From Candidatus Regiella endosymbiont of Tuberolachnus salignus (lineage in GTDB: Bacteria; Pseudomonadota; Gammaproteobacteria; Enterobacterales; Enterobacteriaceae): DNA of 64,000 nucleotides. The stretch spans positions 1,781,436-1,845,435 of the forward strand of contig NZ_OZ026542.1 of assembly GCF_964020115.1 (NCBI RefSeq). The letters run 5' to 3'. Below, piece by piece: positions 53,185 to 63,535 of this stretch. Numbering within the stretch: the stretch's first letter is position 1; every line of letters begins with the position of its first letter. The position numbers and the translations under genes are program-made. The notes under the pieces are model-generated. The model saw nothing but the letters and a program-made list of their open reading frames with translations, made no database searches and had not been told where the DNA came from.

Positions 53185-53235
53185 TGAGGGTACATGATTT
53201 TATCGAACCCGTATATACCCGCATTTGTACCCTCA
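53185..53235. promoter_or_regulatory. Candidate integrase arm-type sites/int promoter region, right
   Basis: TGAGGGTACA (53185-53194) and TGTACCCTCA (53226-53235) are inverted. The 20 bases TACCCGCATTTGTACCCTCA at 53216-53235 repeat exactly at 42984-43003. The site lies 40-90 bases upstream of the integrase ATG, so it may serve both recombination and self-regulation. Confidence 0.55.
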
Positions 53236-53358
53236 TGAGTCTGTTGATGTGGGTCGAACTGAGTAGACGTTGGAAGACAGAAAAAGCGTGATAAGCCTTG
53301 TAATAACTGGATTTTTGGCATAAAAAAAGACGTCGGTAGACGTCTGTTTACTATTGAA

Positions 53359-53444
53359 TGGTGCCGAAGGCCGGAATCGAACCGGCATGCCCAGAAGGCG
53401 GTTGATTTTGAATCAACTGCGTCTACCGATTTCGCCACTTCGGC
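53359..53444 (-). tRNA. leuX: tRNA-Leu (CAA anticodon), satellite integration site
   Basis: 86-base class II tRNA on the minus strand: acceptor GCCGAAG with CTTCGGC, discriminator A and encoded CCA; D-arm TGGCGAAATCGGTAGACGCA; anticodon stem-loop GTTGATTCAAAATCAAC giving CAA; long variable arm; T-arm GGTTCGATTCC. This matches leuX, the known attachment gene of P4 and of several genomic islands. The 3' 24 bases form the right att site. Confidence 0.95.
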
Positions 53445-53446
53445 AC

Positions 53447-53950
53447 TTAAATATCACATTGATTGAAGCGGGGTGAATTATACCGTTCATTGTCGTGTAT
53501 GCAACTATTATTCTATTCATTGCCATCTAACTGTTAAAAAATGGCACTCTGACCTGCAGAGAATGAATTTTATTTATGTTATGGCGCTGGTAATAGGGTA
53601 AAAGTGAGTGGATGCGCAGTGGCTCCAGGATCCACACCAGGTATCACCTGTGGGAACGCTGAAAAATGTATTTACCTAAGTTTTTAGGAATGAAGTCGAT
53701 AACGGTTACTTGTTGTGGTAATCAAAGGGTAAATAGCAGCGGGTGACGATACCATCGTTCAGAATGTTAGATTCGTGCCAACAGACTATGCTTTCTTCGT
53801 TGAATTGGCTTATAAATTCAAGTCAATGCCTAATGTTTTGCTAAATAAGAGCAATGCATTAGGCATCAATAATCTTGCATCCCTCATTTCAAACCGGACG
53901 GATGTTTAGCCTGTTCTGGTTAACGGGAAGATGATTAAGTCAATGTGTAA
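53447..53950. other. Intergenic region between tRNA-Leu and adk
   Basis: About 500 bases with no convincing gene or repeat-family member. The only structure seen is an inverted repeat at 53826-53866. It may hold decayed sequence from former neighbours of adk. Confidence 0.45.
53826..53866. terminator. Inverted repeat downstream of adk
   Basis: ATGCCTAATG and CATTAGGCAT are exact complements with a 21-base spacer, about 85 bases beyond the adk stop. No T-run on the adk strand, so a terminator role is weakly supported. Confidence 0.35.
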
Positions 53951-54634
<684 letters not shown>

Positions 54635-54635
54635 T

Positions 54636-54763
54636 TATATACCCAATGAATTTCGAGTTACGGCAAGGCGGCAAGGGGGTAAGACCGATGAGCGTAGACA
54701 TACTACGTGATTCGGCGAGCGACCGCAGCCAACGCCGCCGTAACTTGAAAGGCGAAGGGTATA
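54636..54763. repeat. Family-B repeat, copy B7
   Basis: Full copy from TATACCCAATGAATTTCGAG to CTTGAAAGGCGAAGGGTATA, core GACCGATGAGCGTAGACATA then CTACGTGATTCGGCGAGC. Nearly identical to the copy at 63899. Confidence 0.9.
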
Positions 54764-54903
54764 ATAAGCGGGCAACTATATCATTGCATAGGGGAGTGGC
54801 TCAAGTTCGAGGTGTTGGCAAGTCAAAGCAATAACTCATTCGAGCTTAGGTGTGGAAAGGCATTTTGATATCACCGGCAAGTTATCTTGAATTTCAATTT
54901 GGT

Positions 54904-55008
54904 ATAACCGAATCAGTCTAATTTGATTCAAGACAGAAGAGCACAGACAGTAAAAATAATACGGCAAGCGACGACAACACTTAAATCACGTTAAAATGAT
55001 TTGGCTAT
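54904..55008. repeat. Family-A repeat, copy A7
   Basis: Full but more diverged copy (ATAACCGAATCAGTCTAATT ... AAATGATTTGGCTAT; central GTAAAAATAATAC no longer a perfect palindrome). It ends 32 bases from the stop codon of the RTX-like gene. Confidence 0.85.
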
Positions 55009-55039
55009 ATCGTAAACTTACCGGTGATATACTAATCAA

Positions 55040-58000
55040 TTAGGCTGTCAACCTCATCGTGCTTTCTACCCATAGTGTGTTGATTTGCTGCTGTATTTCA
55101 TCAAGCCGTGCACCCATGTTCAACTCATCAGCGCTAGTTGAGAAAGCCGCCATCGCCATCACCATTCTGTCGATGTTATTGCCTACTAATTGATACTTCC
55201 CTGCTTCTATTTTTTCTATCTTTGATTCAACCCCTGAGCGTTGTGATAGAGCGTAATAATCTTTTATCGTCAGGCTATCACCTGAATCTGAGCCATTCAC
55301 CAAGACAATCAAATCATTGTTTTCTTTTTTCAACCATAGTTTTTCTTTGGTGATTTCTTCTGATATGAACGTTAAGCGGTCATTACCTCCTTTTTCAATA
55401 ATGCTATCGTGACCGTCCCCGGTGGCATACCAATAAGTATCATCGCCGCTTTCTCCTTCCCTGATATCGTTAAATAAGGGGACTTCCATCACCAATTGCA
55501 TAAATCTAGGTAATACGGCGGTACTCTTTATCAAACCATGACGATCCGAAATAGTGATTTGCCCCTGTCCCTGTTGATTACGTGATTGTAAACGAACCGA
55601 TATACTTTCCGTTTCTAAGCCTTGCGTGCGCATTTTCCAGCTTCGATCATTTATTGGGTTGTATTGAGCGGCTAGAATAGTAGCAAACGGACCCATATTT
55701 CGGCGTGCCGCTACGGTAGGCGGCCATCCTATTAAGAACCCATCACGGGTATGCAGCTGATAGTCATGCTGTAATGTTCTTTTATTATCTTGAGGGGCAC
55801 TGTAAATATCACGTAATGTCAAAGTCGTGGACGAACCACTATCGCTACGTAGCGTCAGCAAAACATCGCCACCTACCTGGTTAATCGCGATAATTTGCTC
55901 TGCCTTATAGTCCAGTATGATGCTGCTGTTTTCTTGCTGATTTGCGGTTTCTACCAATGTTATCGATAGATGTCGTTGACTGTTATGTTGCAAAATATGA
56001 TAGATATCGACCCCCTGCCCACCGTGTGCTTCACCGGCTTGCAACCTGATAATGTCATTACCACCTTTAGCAAAAATACGATCATTGCCGCCCACGCCAT
56101 CGAGAATGTTGGCCAGATCATTACCTATCAATATATCATCAGTTTCACGGTGCCCTACGGCGTTTTCGATATGCTGCAAGTTAGCGACATGTATTGGTTC
56201 TGTGCTGCTGCTATCCTTGTAACGATACTTGACAAAACCTTGGGTAAGATCGATGTAGTAACCCTTGTATATTGCGCTTGGTTTGGCGACAGCGATCACT
56301 GTATCAGCATTATCGAGGGCGCTATCATCCATTCCTCCTTTCAGGATACTTGGTGTATCCGGCACAGCGGCGCCCATCAACAAAAATCGGTCTGAAAGCG
56401 GCCCGCCTGTCAATTGTTTTCTCCCTGCTGCAACTTCAAAGTCATTTTTCTTATCCTGCTCACCAGTCAGCGTATCATTAGCCCCGCCTAATTTGTAAAG
56501 CGCTTTTCTCTCTGTTATCGGCGTAGCCTGAAAGCTATGGGCGTTTACTTCCCCTTGCTGATTAAGAGACAATAACGCTTTGTAACCATCAGTACCTGTG
56601 CTGATCCCAAGGATATGCTGCTGGCGACGAACCGCCAGTATGTTAGGACGATAGCGCACCGTTTTTCCATCTTCTTCGCCTACGGCATCCCGTTTTTCCC
56701 GACTAAATTCGCCATTCTTTTTCCCATAGGCGACGGTATAGCTGCCATCATCTTGGATCACCACAAAATCGGCACGGCCATCACCATTCATGTCATACAG
56801 CTGTATTTGCGCCGTATCAAAATCCCCATTTAGCTTTTCTATTGCAGCGCTCTTTTTTGTTTTCAGCACGGTAAAAGGGGTTTTCCGGTTTGGGTTGCCC
56901 AGCAGAATAGACATTGACCCGTCTTCGGTAAACCAAACGACGTCTCCACACCCATCACCATTGATATCGCCGGCCAGACGATAAGTACTTTGATTTGTTG
57001 GGGGGCGTTTTGATGCTGGCACTGAAAAGGAAATCGGGGCATCGAAAGTGCGATGCGCGTTACCATAGCAGATGTTGATATTATTTATAGTAAATGTTAC
57101 TAAATCCGCCCGGCCATCTTTATCAATATCGATCAATATAGCGTCTCGTGAAAAGGCGCCTGGCGTTAGTGTGAATGGTTTGTCAGTAAAGGTGCCATTT
57201 GGCTCTGCCAGCAAAATACGAATAGGATCTCGGCTATTACCGATAATTACAATATCGTCTAGATTATCTTTGTTAATATCTGCCACCAGCGTGCGCACTG
57301 TAGGAGCATGAAGCGCTTCGACATTTTTAACCCGCTCAGCTGCAGCATAATCGCCTTTCCCCATCGCACGTAGCCAATAAAATCCCTGTGGAGAAAAATA
57401 GCCAATATCACGGTGGCCATCACCGTTAAAATCACCCATCATCGCGTGATTATCATTGTAAATCATGTTAAGACGAGTCGTGAGTGATTTGCCTTGTGGA
57501 TCGACCAATTTGCCCACCAGCTCGTGCGTGCCAATAAACTGCCGTTTAATCACACCAGCAGATAATCTGCCATGACTATCAATGGTATCGTCAATCTCTT
57601 GAAAATTCCCTTGGCTATAAGCTTTATAGCTATTAGGGGCGGTGCGAAGCGACTGGTAACGGTAAATGGCTTTCGTCACTTTTATCGCTCCGTGTCTGCT
57701 TGCCACATAAGTAGTATATCTTCTCACCTCATAGGGATCAGGGCTCGATCCGGCATAATCTTCATAAGTCAAAGACCTTTGCAGTTCTTCGAGCTCGAGA
57801 TGTTCCGATGGAGGAATATTATCCCGTACCAGGCGCTCATAACCACGGTGATCCTTACCAAAGAGTTGCTGAAAATTGCGGTCTATCATCGTAACATTAG
57901 GCCGACTGAAATAAAGGCTATCAATAAAACGATCAGAGAGCAGTAACGCTGTCATTTGCCTTTCCAACTCGCTATCGCGAGCGCGTTCTAGTTCGAGCTT

Positions 58001-58933
58001 AGTGTGAGCAGCCGCCAGCGGATTTTCTATATCGGGGCTTAGCATCTGCCCACTAAATGTAAGCCAGGCTATTTTTAGTTTTTCTACCCAGGTCAAATTT
58101 TTCACATAGCGTTCAACCTCTTCTATTGCGCGTACCATGGTATAAATCTCTGCGGTTGCGTATATCCCAACGACTAACGCCACAGCGATTGGCCCCCCCA
58201 CAGCGGCTGCAGTTCCACCTAATGCGCCGACATAGGCCATCCCAATGCCTACGCTTGTCGCCGCTGTATAGAGTGAACCTTTCACTATCAAGTCCTGCCT
58301 AGTTTTAGGATCAGTGGTGGTAGACAACGCACGAAATGCCGAAACAGCATGGTATAAATCAAACCCAGCCGATAACACACCCAATGCTGCGCCGGTTAAT
58401 CGTATTGACTTAACATTAGGGCTAACTTGGCGAAAACGAGAGCTAGATCGGGAAGGTCGGCGTTTTTTTTCAATTTTATTTAGCTTGTTTTTAGCCGCAC
58501 TAATAGTCACATCAGACATTAGGTGCGTAGCCATCAATTTTTGTTGAGCCCGTAATTGTTCTTGCTCTTCTTCTGATGAAGCCTTTTCGTGTCTTCTTTG
58601 ATCTCGAGACACATTACGAACCTTGCTCGTACGCCCGTACCGAGTTATCCCAGTATCCACCATGGCAACACCTCTGTTAAAACGAGGCATAACAACGGAA
58701 CGTCTCGCCCTTCTCCGAGGAGTAATACCAGGTGCTGGCGCTGAATTTTCATCAGGTATTAACCGATTTGTTACATCCTGAGGGAGGATGATTAATTGTT
58801 TTAGAAAAAAAATCGGTTGTATTGTATCTTGATTGGTGTAACCTACGCCGCGTGGATAGAGAGACAATTTTTTAGCATAACTAGAGGATGAAATTGCCGG
58901 GGGAACGTCTTCTGTTTCATTTTTTTCTTTCAT
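55040..58933 (-). CDS. Large FG-GAP/VCBS and RTX-repeat protein, putative secreted toxin
   Basis: About 1,297 residues. The start MKEKNETEDVPPAISSSS at 58933 has AAGGATGG upstream; ATG 58942 would lie in that site. The N-terminus is basic (RRRARRS, RDQRRHEK). A hydrophobic segment at about 180-275 may insert in membranes (GMAYVGALGGTAAAVGGPIA). Five FG-GAP/VCBS-like Ca2+ motifs follow at about 505-725 (DFNGDGHRDIGYF, DINKDNLDDIV, DIDKDGRADLV, DINGDGCGDVV, DMNGDGRADFV), then RTX nonapeptides near 940-965 (GGNDRIFAKGGNDI) and a third region with GEGESGDDTYWY-like sequence (REGESGDDTYWYATGDGHDS). No type I secretion genes are adjacent. Cell-targeting role is inferred. Confidence 0.82.
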   Translation of the reverse strand: MKEKNETEDVPPAISSSSYAKKLSLYPRGVGYTNQDTIQPIFFLKQLIILPQDVTNRLIPDENSAPAPGITPRRRARRSVVMPRFNRGVAMVDTGITRYGRTSKVRNVSRDQRRHEKASSEEEQEQLRAQQKLMATHLMSDVTISAAKNKLNKIEKKRRPSRSSSRFRQVSPNVKSIRLTGAALGVLSAGFDLYHAVSAFRALSTTTDPKTRQDLIVKGSLYTAATSVGIGMAYVGALGGTAAAVGGPIAVALVVGIYATAEIYTMVRAIEEVERYVKNLTWVEKLKIAWLTFSGQMLSPDIENPLAAAHTKLELERARDSELERQMTALLLSDRFIDSLYFSRPNVTMIDRNFQQLFGKDHRGYERLVRDNIPPSEHLELEELQRSLTYEDYAGSSPDPYEVRRYTTYVASRHGAIKVTKAIYRYQSLRTAPNSYKAYSQGNFQEIDDTIDSHGRLSAGVIKRQFIGTHELVGKLVDPQGKSLTTRLNMIYNDNHAMMGDFNGDGHRDIGYFSPQGFYWLRAMGKGDYAAAERVKNVEALHAPTVRTLVADINKDNLDDIVIIGNSRDPIRILLAEPNGTFTDKPFTLTPGAFSRDAILIDIDKDGRADLVTFTINNINICYGNAHRTFDAPISFSVPASKRPPTNQSTYRLAGDINGDGCGDVVWFTEDGSMSILLGNPNRKTPFTVLKTKKSAAIEKLNGDFDTAQIQLYDMNGDGRADFVVIQDDGSYTVAYGKKNGEFSREKRDAVGEEDGKTVRYRPNILAVRRQQHILGISTGTDGYKALLSLNQQGEVNAHSFQATPITERKALYKLGGANDTLTGEQDKKNDFEVAAGRKQLTGGPLSDRFLLMGAAVPDTPSILKGGMDDSALDNADTVIAVAKPSAIYKGYYIDLTQGFVKYRYKDSSSTEPIHVANLQHIENAVGHRETDDILIGNDLANILDGVGGNDRIFAKGGNDIIRLQAGEAHGGQGVDIYHILQHNSQRHLSITLVETANQQENSSIILDYKAEQIIAINQVGGDVLLTLRSDSGSSTTLTLRDIYSAPQDNKRTLQHDYQLHTRDGFLIGWPPTVAARRNMGPFATILAAQYNPINDRSWKMRTQGLETESISVRLQSRNQQGQGQITISDRHGLIKSTAVLPRFMQLVMEVPLFNDIREGESGDDTYWYATGDGHDSIIEKGGNDRLTFISEEITKEKLWLKKENNDLIVLVNGSDSGDSLTIKDYYALSQRSGVESKIEKIEAGKYQLVGNNIDRMVMAMAAFSTSADELNMGARLDEIQQQINTLWVESTMRLTA

Positions 58934-59345
58934 AGCACCCATCCTTATATATTAAGTCATATAAAATTCCATTATTTTAAATTTCGATAATTTAAATCAT
59001 CTCTATATATTGATCGCTTTTTCTAATAAAAGATTTATATAAAGATGTAGCGAGAATAACGTAAAATTAATAAATTTATAAAATAAATTCATTAATTATT
59101 ATTATTTTTTCTTATTTCAGTTTTATTTATAATAAAAGTAATGGCCACTCTTTTAAATATAAATTTTAAAAGAGAATATATAAATATTTTTATCTTTTTT
59201 ATATTTCATTATATTTAAAATATTATCGCTATTTACCGTGATTTATACTCACTGTTATATAGCCGAATCAGTTTAATTTGATTCAAGGCGGAGGAGCGCA
59301 GACAGTACAAACAGTACGGCAAGTGACGACAACACTTAAATCAAA
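58934..59345. other. Very AT-rich upstream region of the RTX-like gene plus repeat A8
   Basis: Positions 58960-59240 are extremely AT-rich (long runs of A/T, few G/C), of the kind bound by H-NS-type silencers upstream of horizontally acquired genes. No gene is seen. Repeat A8 follows. Confidence 0.55.
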
Positions 59346-59363
59346 TTAAACTGATTTGGCTAT
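59259..59363. repeat. Family-A repeat, copy A8
   Basis: Full 105-bp copy, ends ATAGCCGAATCAGTTTAATT and TAAACTGATTTGGCTAT. Its right end encodes the last five residues and the stop codon of yfcH. Confidence 0.9.
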
Positions 59364-60251
59364 ACATTCCCGCAAAGCGTCTTCCAAATCACCATAGCGA
59401 AAGCAAAAACCGGCGTCTTGCAAACGTTTGGGAACAGCCCGCTGGCCTCCCAACACCAACACAGCAGATTCTCCCATCAAGAGGCGGATAAGACTAGCAG
59501 GAGCGCGTAAAAAGGCAGGACGGCGCAAAACGCTAGCCAGTATGGCACTGAATTGCTCGTTACGCAGGGGTGAAGGGGAAACCATATTGTAGGCTCCCTG
59601 TAGAGCGTCATGCGTCAGCAGATAATCAATTGCATTCACCATGTCATCAATATGGATCCACGGAAAATATTGATAGCCTTCTCCCATCGAGCCACCTAAA
59701 CCAAGACGGAATAAAGGCAGCATTTTAGCCAATGCTCCCCCTTTTGCGGCCAATACCACACCGGTACGTAACAGGCAGACGCGAGTTTGATCACTTGCCG
59801 CCGTTAATGCCAATTGTTCCCAGCGCGCGCACAGTTGATGGGTAAATTCATCCTGGGGCGATATTTCTTCAGTGACCATTTCCTGCTTTTTATCGCCGTA
59901 GAACCCGACAGCCGAGCCAGAGATAAATACGCTCGGGGGATGACTGCTGGCATTGATCAGCGTCGCTAATTGTTCAGTTATCTGCCAACGGCTTTGACAT
60001 AAGCGCTCTTTTTGTTGAGCCGTCCAGCGTTTATCAGCAATAGGCTCACCCGCTAAATTGATGACCGCATCCACATTATTGAGATGTTGTTGATCGCTTA
60101 ATGTTGACCAACAAGTGACTTTCTGGCCAAGTAGATCAAATGCTTTGCGTGGAGAGCGGCTCAATACGGTTATTTGGTGAGAAAGAGACAGAAGCTTTTG
60201 GGTAACAGCACGACCAATTAAACCGGTTGCGCCGGTTATCAAAATATGCAT
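59346..60251 (-). CDS. yfcH: YfcH-type NAD(P)-binding epimerase family protein
   Basis: 301-residue extended short-chain dehydrogenase-like protein of the YfcH/SDR39U1 family. Nucleotide-binding motif [18 protein letters not shown] at residues 3-20, [31 protein letters not shown] and [17 protein letters not shown]; a C-terminal DUF1731 domain ([36 protein letters not shown]). The substrate is unknown. The native end is replaced: codons for IAKSV and the TAA stop come from repeat A8. Confidence 0.94.
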   Translation of the reverse strand: MHILITGATGLIGRAVTQKLLSLSHQITVLSRSPRKAFDLLGQKVTCWSTLSDQQHLNNVDAVINLAGEPIADKRWTAQQKERLCQSRWQITEQLATLINASSHPPSVFISGSAVGFYGDKKQEMVTEEISPQDEFTHQLCARWEQLALTAASDQTRVCLLRTGVVLAAKGGALAKMLPLFRLGLGGSMGEGYQYFPWIHIDDMVNAIDYLLTHDALQGAYNMVSPSPLRNEQFSAILASVLRRPAFLRAPASLIRLLMGESAVLVLGGQRAVPKRLQDAGFCFRYGDLEDALRECIAKSV

Positions 60252-60486
60252 AAAGAACCTCTGTTTTATTGATCAGTCGGATACAAAATCTGTTGGCAGA
60301 AAAAGTGGTTACTATCGATCCTTGATTCAGGACTGTGTAAAGCTTAAAAACTATTCTTTATTTAAAAGCAAGAGTAAACAATACTTAATATTAAAAGGTA
60401 TCAGAATAGGATGGTGATGCCTTGTAATCAGAGCAGTAGTCTTGAAGGAGCATAAAATATGTTGTCTCTATACGAGGAGTAAATTT

Positions 60487-60732
60487 ATGAAAAAATATCA
60501 TTTTTTAACATTATTACCTCTTTTACTGTTACCTCTGTCTGCTGTAGCGCAAACGGAACCGCCTAGCCGTTATCATGATTATGAAAAGCTTTTGAAGCCT
60601 CATCAAATACAACCAGATAATCCACGAGAGCCGCATACCACTATAGAAAAAGCAAGCCGTAGGGAACAACGTTCCCAACCTGGTCTCCGAGCGGACTATT
60701 GTGGTAACCACAGTTACTGTGGCTGGTCATAA
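60487..60732 (+). CDS. Small secreted protein with a two-Cys C-terminus
   Basis: 81 residues beginning MKKYHFLTLLPLLLLPLSAV with a clear Sec signal peptide, cleavage likely after AVAQ near residue 22. The mature part is hydrophilic, with many Pro, His, Glu and Arg residues, and ends DYCGNHSYCGWS, where the two cysteines could form a disulfide. GAGGAG precedes the ATG; the in-frame ATG at 60442 is less likely. Not recognised. The neighbours (RTX-like protein, putative effector) suggest an accessory region. Confidence 0.7.
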   Translation: MKKYHFLTLLPLLLLPLSAVAQTEPPSRYHDYEKLLKPHQIQPDNPREPHTTIEKASRREQRSQPGLRADYCGNHSYCGWS

Positions 60733-60922
60733 ATAATATAATTTATTAATCATTTATAACGGGCGCGGTTGTAAAGCAAGTGCGCCCACTTAACCCTGTC
60801 TGCTCTCCCACCATTCCGCTGTTTTAACCGCTAAGTGTTCATTACTCCTTGCTCGGTGACATTTCCACTTCTACGCTTTTAGATGAAAATTTATTCAGTT
60901 GTTAAGAAAAAAGGGAAAAATC

Positions 60923-62074
60923 ATGATACCTCTCGCTAGCATTTTACCTTCAGTTGCGCCTTTGACGATTGTAGATGAACCCGCCTCCGCCCCATCGTCA
61001 GCAAAACCATTAGAGCAATATGCTCAAAAACTATTAGCAGATAATAAAGTGGCTTTTCCTTTTGGTAGTACTAATCAAGGTAATAACAGAACTAGCCTTG
61101 ATCAGTTTAATTTTATTTTAGATAAGTTATTAGAATTGATAAAAAATGATAAGCTTTTTGATGGAAAAATAAAAAAATTAAAATTATCTAAACAAGATCA
61201 ACTTCCATTAAAAAAGGCAAGGGATGAAGTAATAAAGGAATTAAAGAATATTGGTATTAAAAATATACAAACAGAAGAAGGCTCTGTTTTAAAAGAAGCC
61301 TGGGGAAGATCTTGTGTCGAAAATAAAAGTTTTAATTTAATCTTTAGGTTAATGACGCTATATCCTGGTAACTCAATCAAAAGTTCATATGAAATCGTGG
61401 CTGGAGAAAATTGGCTTGAAAATTGGCATCAGCACTTTCTGCCTAGTTTGGCTGGATTTTCACTTAAGCATTCAAGAGCACAGCTAGATTGTCTTGTAAA
61501 TCGAATTCCTGATCTTTTTGAAAAAAATAAAAAATATAGCGAATTATGTAAAAATGGCGTTAATGATAATACTGATGAGGATACAAAAAACTGCTTCTTG
61601 TTTCATACCTATATGGATATTAAGCATGCACTACCCTATGGGCAGGCTAATTGTGCTTTGATGGCGGATTTGGCTTTTTTACGCGCCATCGACTCTCCAC
61701 TTACAGTGACCTATATTCGTTTTCAATCACCAGAATATGAAGAAATTAATGCCATTGCATTAGGAAACTTCCCTGAGGTGGGCAGTTTAATTGTCAACCC
61801 TTGGTCAAATGAAATATTTACCTGGCAAGGCAGCGTAAAAGATACCCCTGAGGTCGCCGCTTATGCTGAGTGCAAAACAATTTTTAGCAATGCCCCCGGC
61901 CAGTTAAGAAACTCTTTTTTAACCATGCCAGAACACACTGAGTTTACAAGATATTTTTCCGCAGACGCTCATACAGAAATGAGATTAGGTATTGACAATC
62001 AGCGGGCAGAGATAGAAGCGATGGATCGACTATTTCAAGCAACCGCTGCGGATTTTTATAAAGCTACAGCTTAG
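60923..62074 (+). CDS. Uncharacterised protein with a faint papain/transglutaminase-like pattern
   Basis: About 383 residues from MIPLASILPSVAPLTIVDEP (60923, after AGGGAAAA); the ATG at 60899 adds eight residues. The N-terminal half is helical and Lys-rich (FILDKLLELIKNDKLFDGKI). The C-terminal half has GQANCALMADLAFLRAIDSP, then EINAIALGNFPEVGSLIVNP and WSNEIFTWQG. This resembles the Cys...HAxxxxG...DPW pattern of some toxin cysteine proteases or transglutaminase-like domains, but the expected His and Asp appear as Asn. No signal peptide. Possibly an effector; speculative. Its stop overlaps that of the convergent permease gene. Confidence 0.6.
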   Translation: MIPLASILPSVAPLTIVDEPASAPSSAKPLEQYAQKLLADNKVAFPFGSTNQGNNRTSLDQFNFILDKLLELIKNDKLFDGKIKKLKLSKQDQLPLKKARDEVIKELKNIGIKNIQTEEGSVLKEAWGRSCVENKSFNLIFRLMTLYPGNSIKSSYEIVAGENWLENWHQHFLPSLAGFSLKHSRAQLDCLVNRIPDLFEKNKKYSELCKNGVNDNTDEDTKNCFLFHTYMDIKHALPYGQANCALMADLAFLRAIDSPLTVTYIRFQSPEYEEINAIALGNFPEVGSLIVNPWSNEIFTWQGSVKDTPEVAAYAECKTIFSNAPGQLRNSFLTMPEHTEFTRYFSADAHTEMRLGIDNQRAEIEAMDRLFQATAADFYKATA

Positions 62075-63384
62075 GCTGTATCCTTCTTACCCATACTGCT
62101 TGCGCTATAGGATAGCGCGGAGCAAATAACCCAATAAACCACACTGGCGGTCATTAACGAATTAAAAGACGGCACACCCCAATCGATCATAAGACCAACA
62201 GTAGCCCCCGCTATGCTCGCGATGATAGCATTCCAGCCAATTAAAGGGGCTTCTTTAGGCAGCTGCTGTATCTTACGTGTCACATCTAGCACGTGACGAC
62301 TGGCGCGTAACACGTAATAATCCACCAGCATCACGCCCGCTACCGGAGGAAAAATCACACCAAGCAACAGCAGAAAATCAGTGAAATTATCTAAAATCCC
62401 CATCACAGAAAGCCCTGTGCCTATGGTGCCTAAAACAAGGGTGATCCAGGTACGACTCCATTTTTTTCCGCTTACCCCTTCTATCACATTTGCCGAGGCT
62501 AGAGAGGCAGAATACAGGCAAACATCATTGATTTTCACGGTAGCAAGGATAACGGTAAGGAGTCCGAGCCATCCCGATGTTTGTGTCATGATCGTCACCA
62601 CATCGTCAGTATTGAGGGTATGAGCAATAAAAATAGCGATACTATTGACAATAAATTCACCGATCAGAATACAAATCATTGTCATCCACACCACATGCCA
62701 ACTATTTTTACAGTAGCGACTAATATCTGGTGTCATCAACGCGCCAACAATATATCCTCCTGCCACAATGGTCGCTCCCGCACCAATCGTCATCGCCTCG
62801 CCAGTAGGCACAAAAGAAAATAATTCGCTGATAGAATAACCCGACAGTAGCGTTAAAGAAATCCAGCCGATCGCTAAAAAAAACAGGGGAACGGCGATTT
62901 TTGCCGTCCAACTCAAGGCTTTAAATCCAAATGCGACCAAGATGGTAAATAATATCCCTGAAATCGCGGCTGCCCAAGCAAAGCCTAGCCATCCTCCTAA
63001 AGCGTGATCCACACTATTGGCCAACACGGCGTTCAATATACCAAACCATCCCAGTAAACTTATCATGATCCCGGCACCAATAATGACTGAGCCTAACCGC
63101 CCGAATCCACACCATCGCGCTAATAAGCTGGTAGAAAGCCCTTCACGCGCCCCCGCAATACCCAGCCCAAGGCTAACAAACTCTAAGATTAAACTTCCTA
63201 GAAATGTGGCCAGCATCGCCTGATTAAAGGTCATTGCGTGGCCCAAGGTGGCACCTAACATAAATTGAGCCAAGGTTGTGATGGCACCGACACGAACCAA
63301 TGTCACGCTGAGTAAACTTGACCGGGCATTCAAGGGGATACGGCTAAGCGAATAATCATCACCAATAGGCATCATCTTGTTCAT
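62071..63384 (-). CDS. NCS1-family permease, CodB-like, second copy
   Basis: Inner-membrane nucleobase:cation symporter-1 family protein, 437 residues, about 12 membrane helices, highly similar to the permease at 20597-21961 (shared blocks TLAQFMLGATLGHAMTF, GLGIAGAREGLSTSLLARWC, LNTDDVVTIMTQTSGWLGLL, VKINDVCLYSASLASANVIE). The start MNKMMPIGDDYSLSRIPLNA at 63384 follows AAGGAG. No DUF917 or hydantoinase gene is adjacent. The substrate is unknown. The two copies probably arose by duplication or parallel acquisition. Confidence 0.88.
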   Translation of the reverse strand: MNKMMPIGDDYSLSRIPLNARSSLLSVTLVRVGAITTLAQFMLGATLGHAMTFNQAMLATFLGSLILEFVSLGLGIAGAREGLSTSLLARWCGFGRLGSVIIGAGIMISLLGWFGILNAVLANSVDHALGGWLGFAWAAAISGILFTILVAFGFKALSWTAKIAVPLFFLAIGWISLTLLSGYSISELFSFVPTGEAMTIGAGATIVAGGYIVGALMTPDISRYCKNSWHVVWMTMICILIGEFIVNSIAIFIAHTLNTDDVVTIMTQTSGWLGLLTVILATVKINDVCLYSASLASANVIEGVSGKKWSRTWITLVLGTIGTGLSVMGILDNFTDFLLLLGVIFPPVAGVMLVDYYVLRASRHVLDVTRKIQQLPKEAPLIGWNAIIASIAGATVGLMIDWGVPSFNSLMTASVVYWVICSALSYSASSMGKKDTA

Positions 63385-63415
63385 TAAGCATTCTCCTTTC
63401 TGTTTAAAAATTAAG

Positions 63416-63535
63416 ATCCCCTTCACCTTTGAAGCCGCCGAGCTGTTGGCTGCAAGCTCTCGCCCTCATGGTATGTCTACGCTCATCAGTCGGTCGCCCT
63501 GGGAGCCGAAGGCAACTTCAAAGGCAAAGGGGATA
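63416..63535. repeat. Family-B repeat, copy B8
   Basis: Ends ATCCCCTTCACCTTTGAAG and CTTCAAAGGCAAAGGGGAT; core CTCATGGTATGTCTACGCTC and ATCAGTCGGTCGCCC. It lies in the leader of the second permease. Note the paired changes CACC/GGCA.. in the arms, keeping most of the pairing. Confidence 0.85.
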
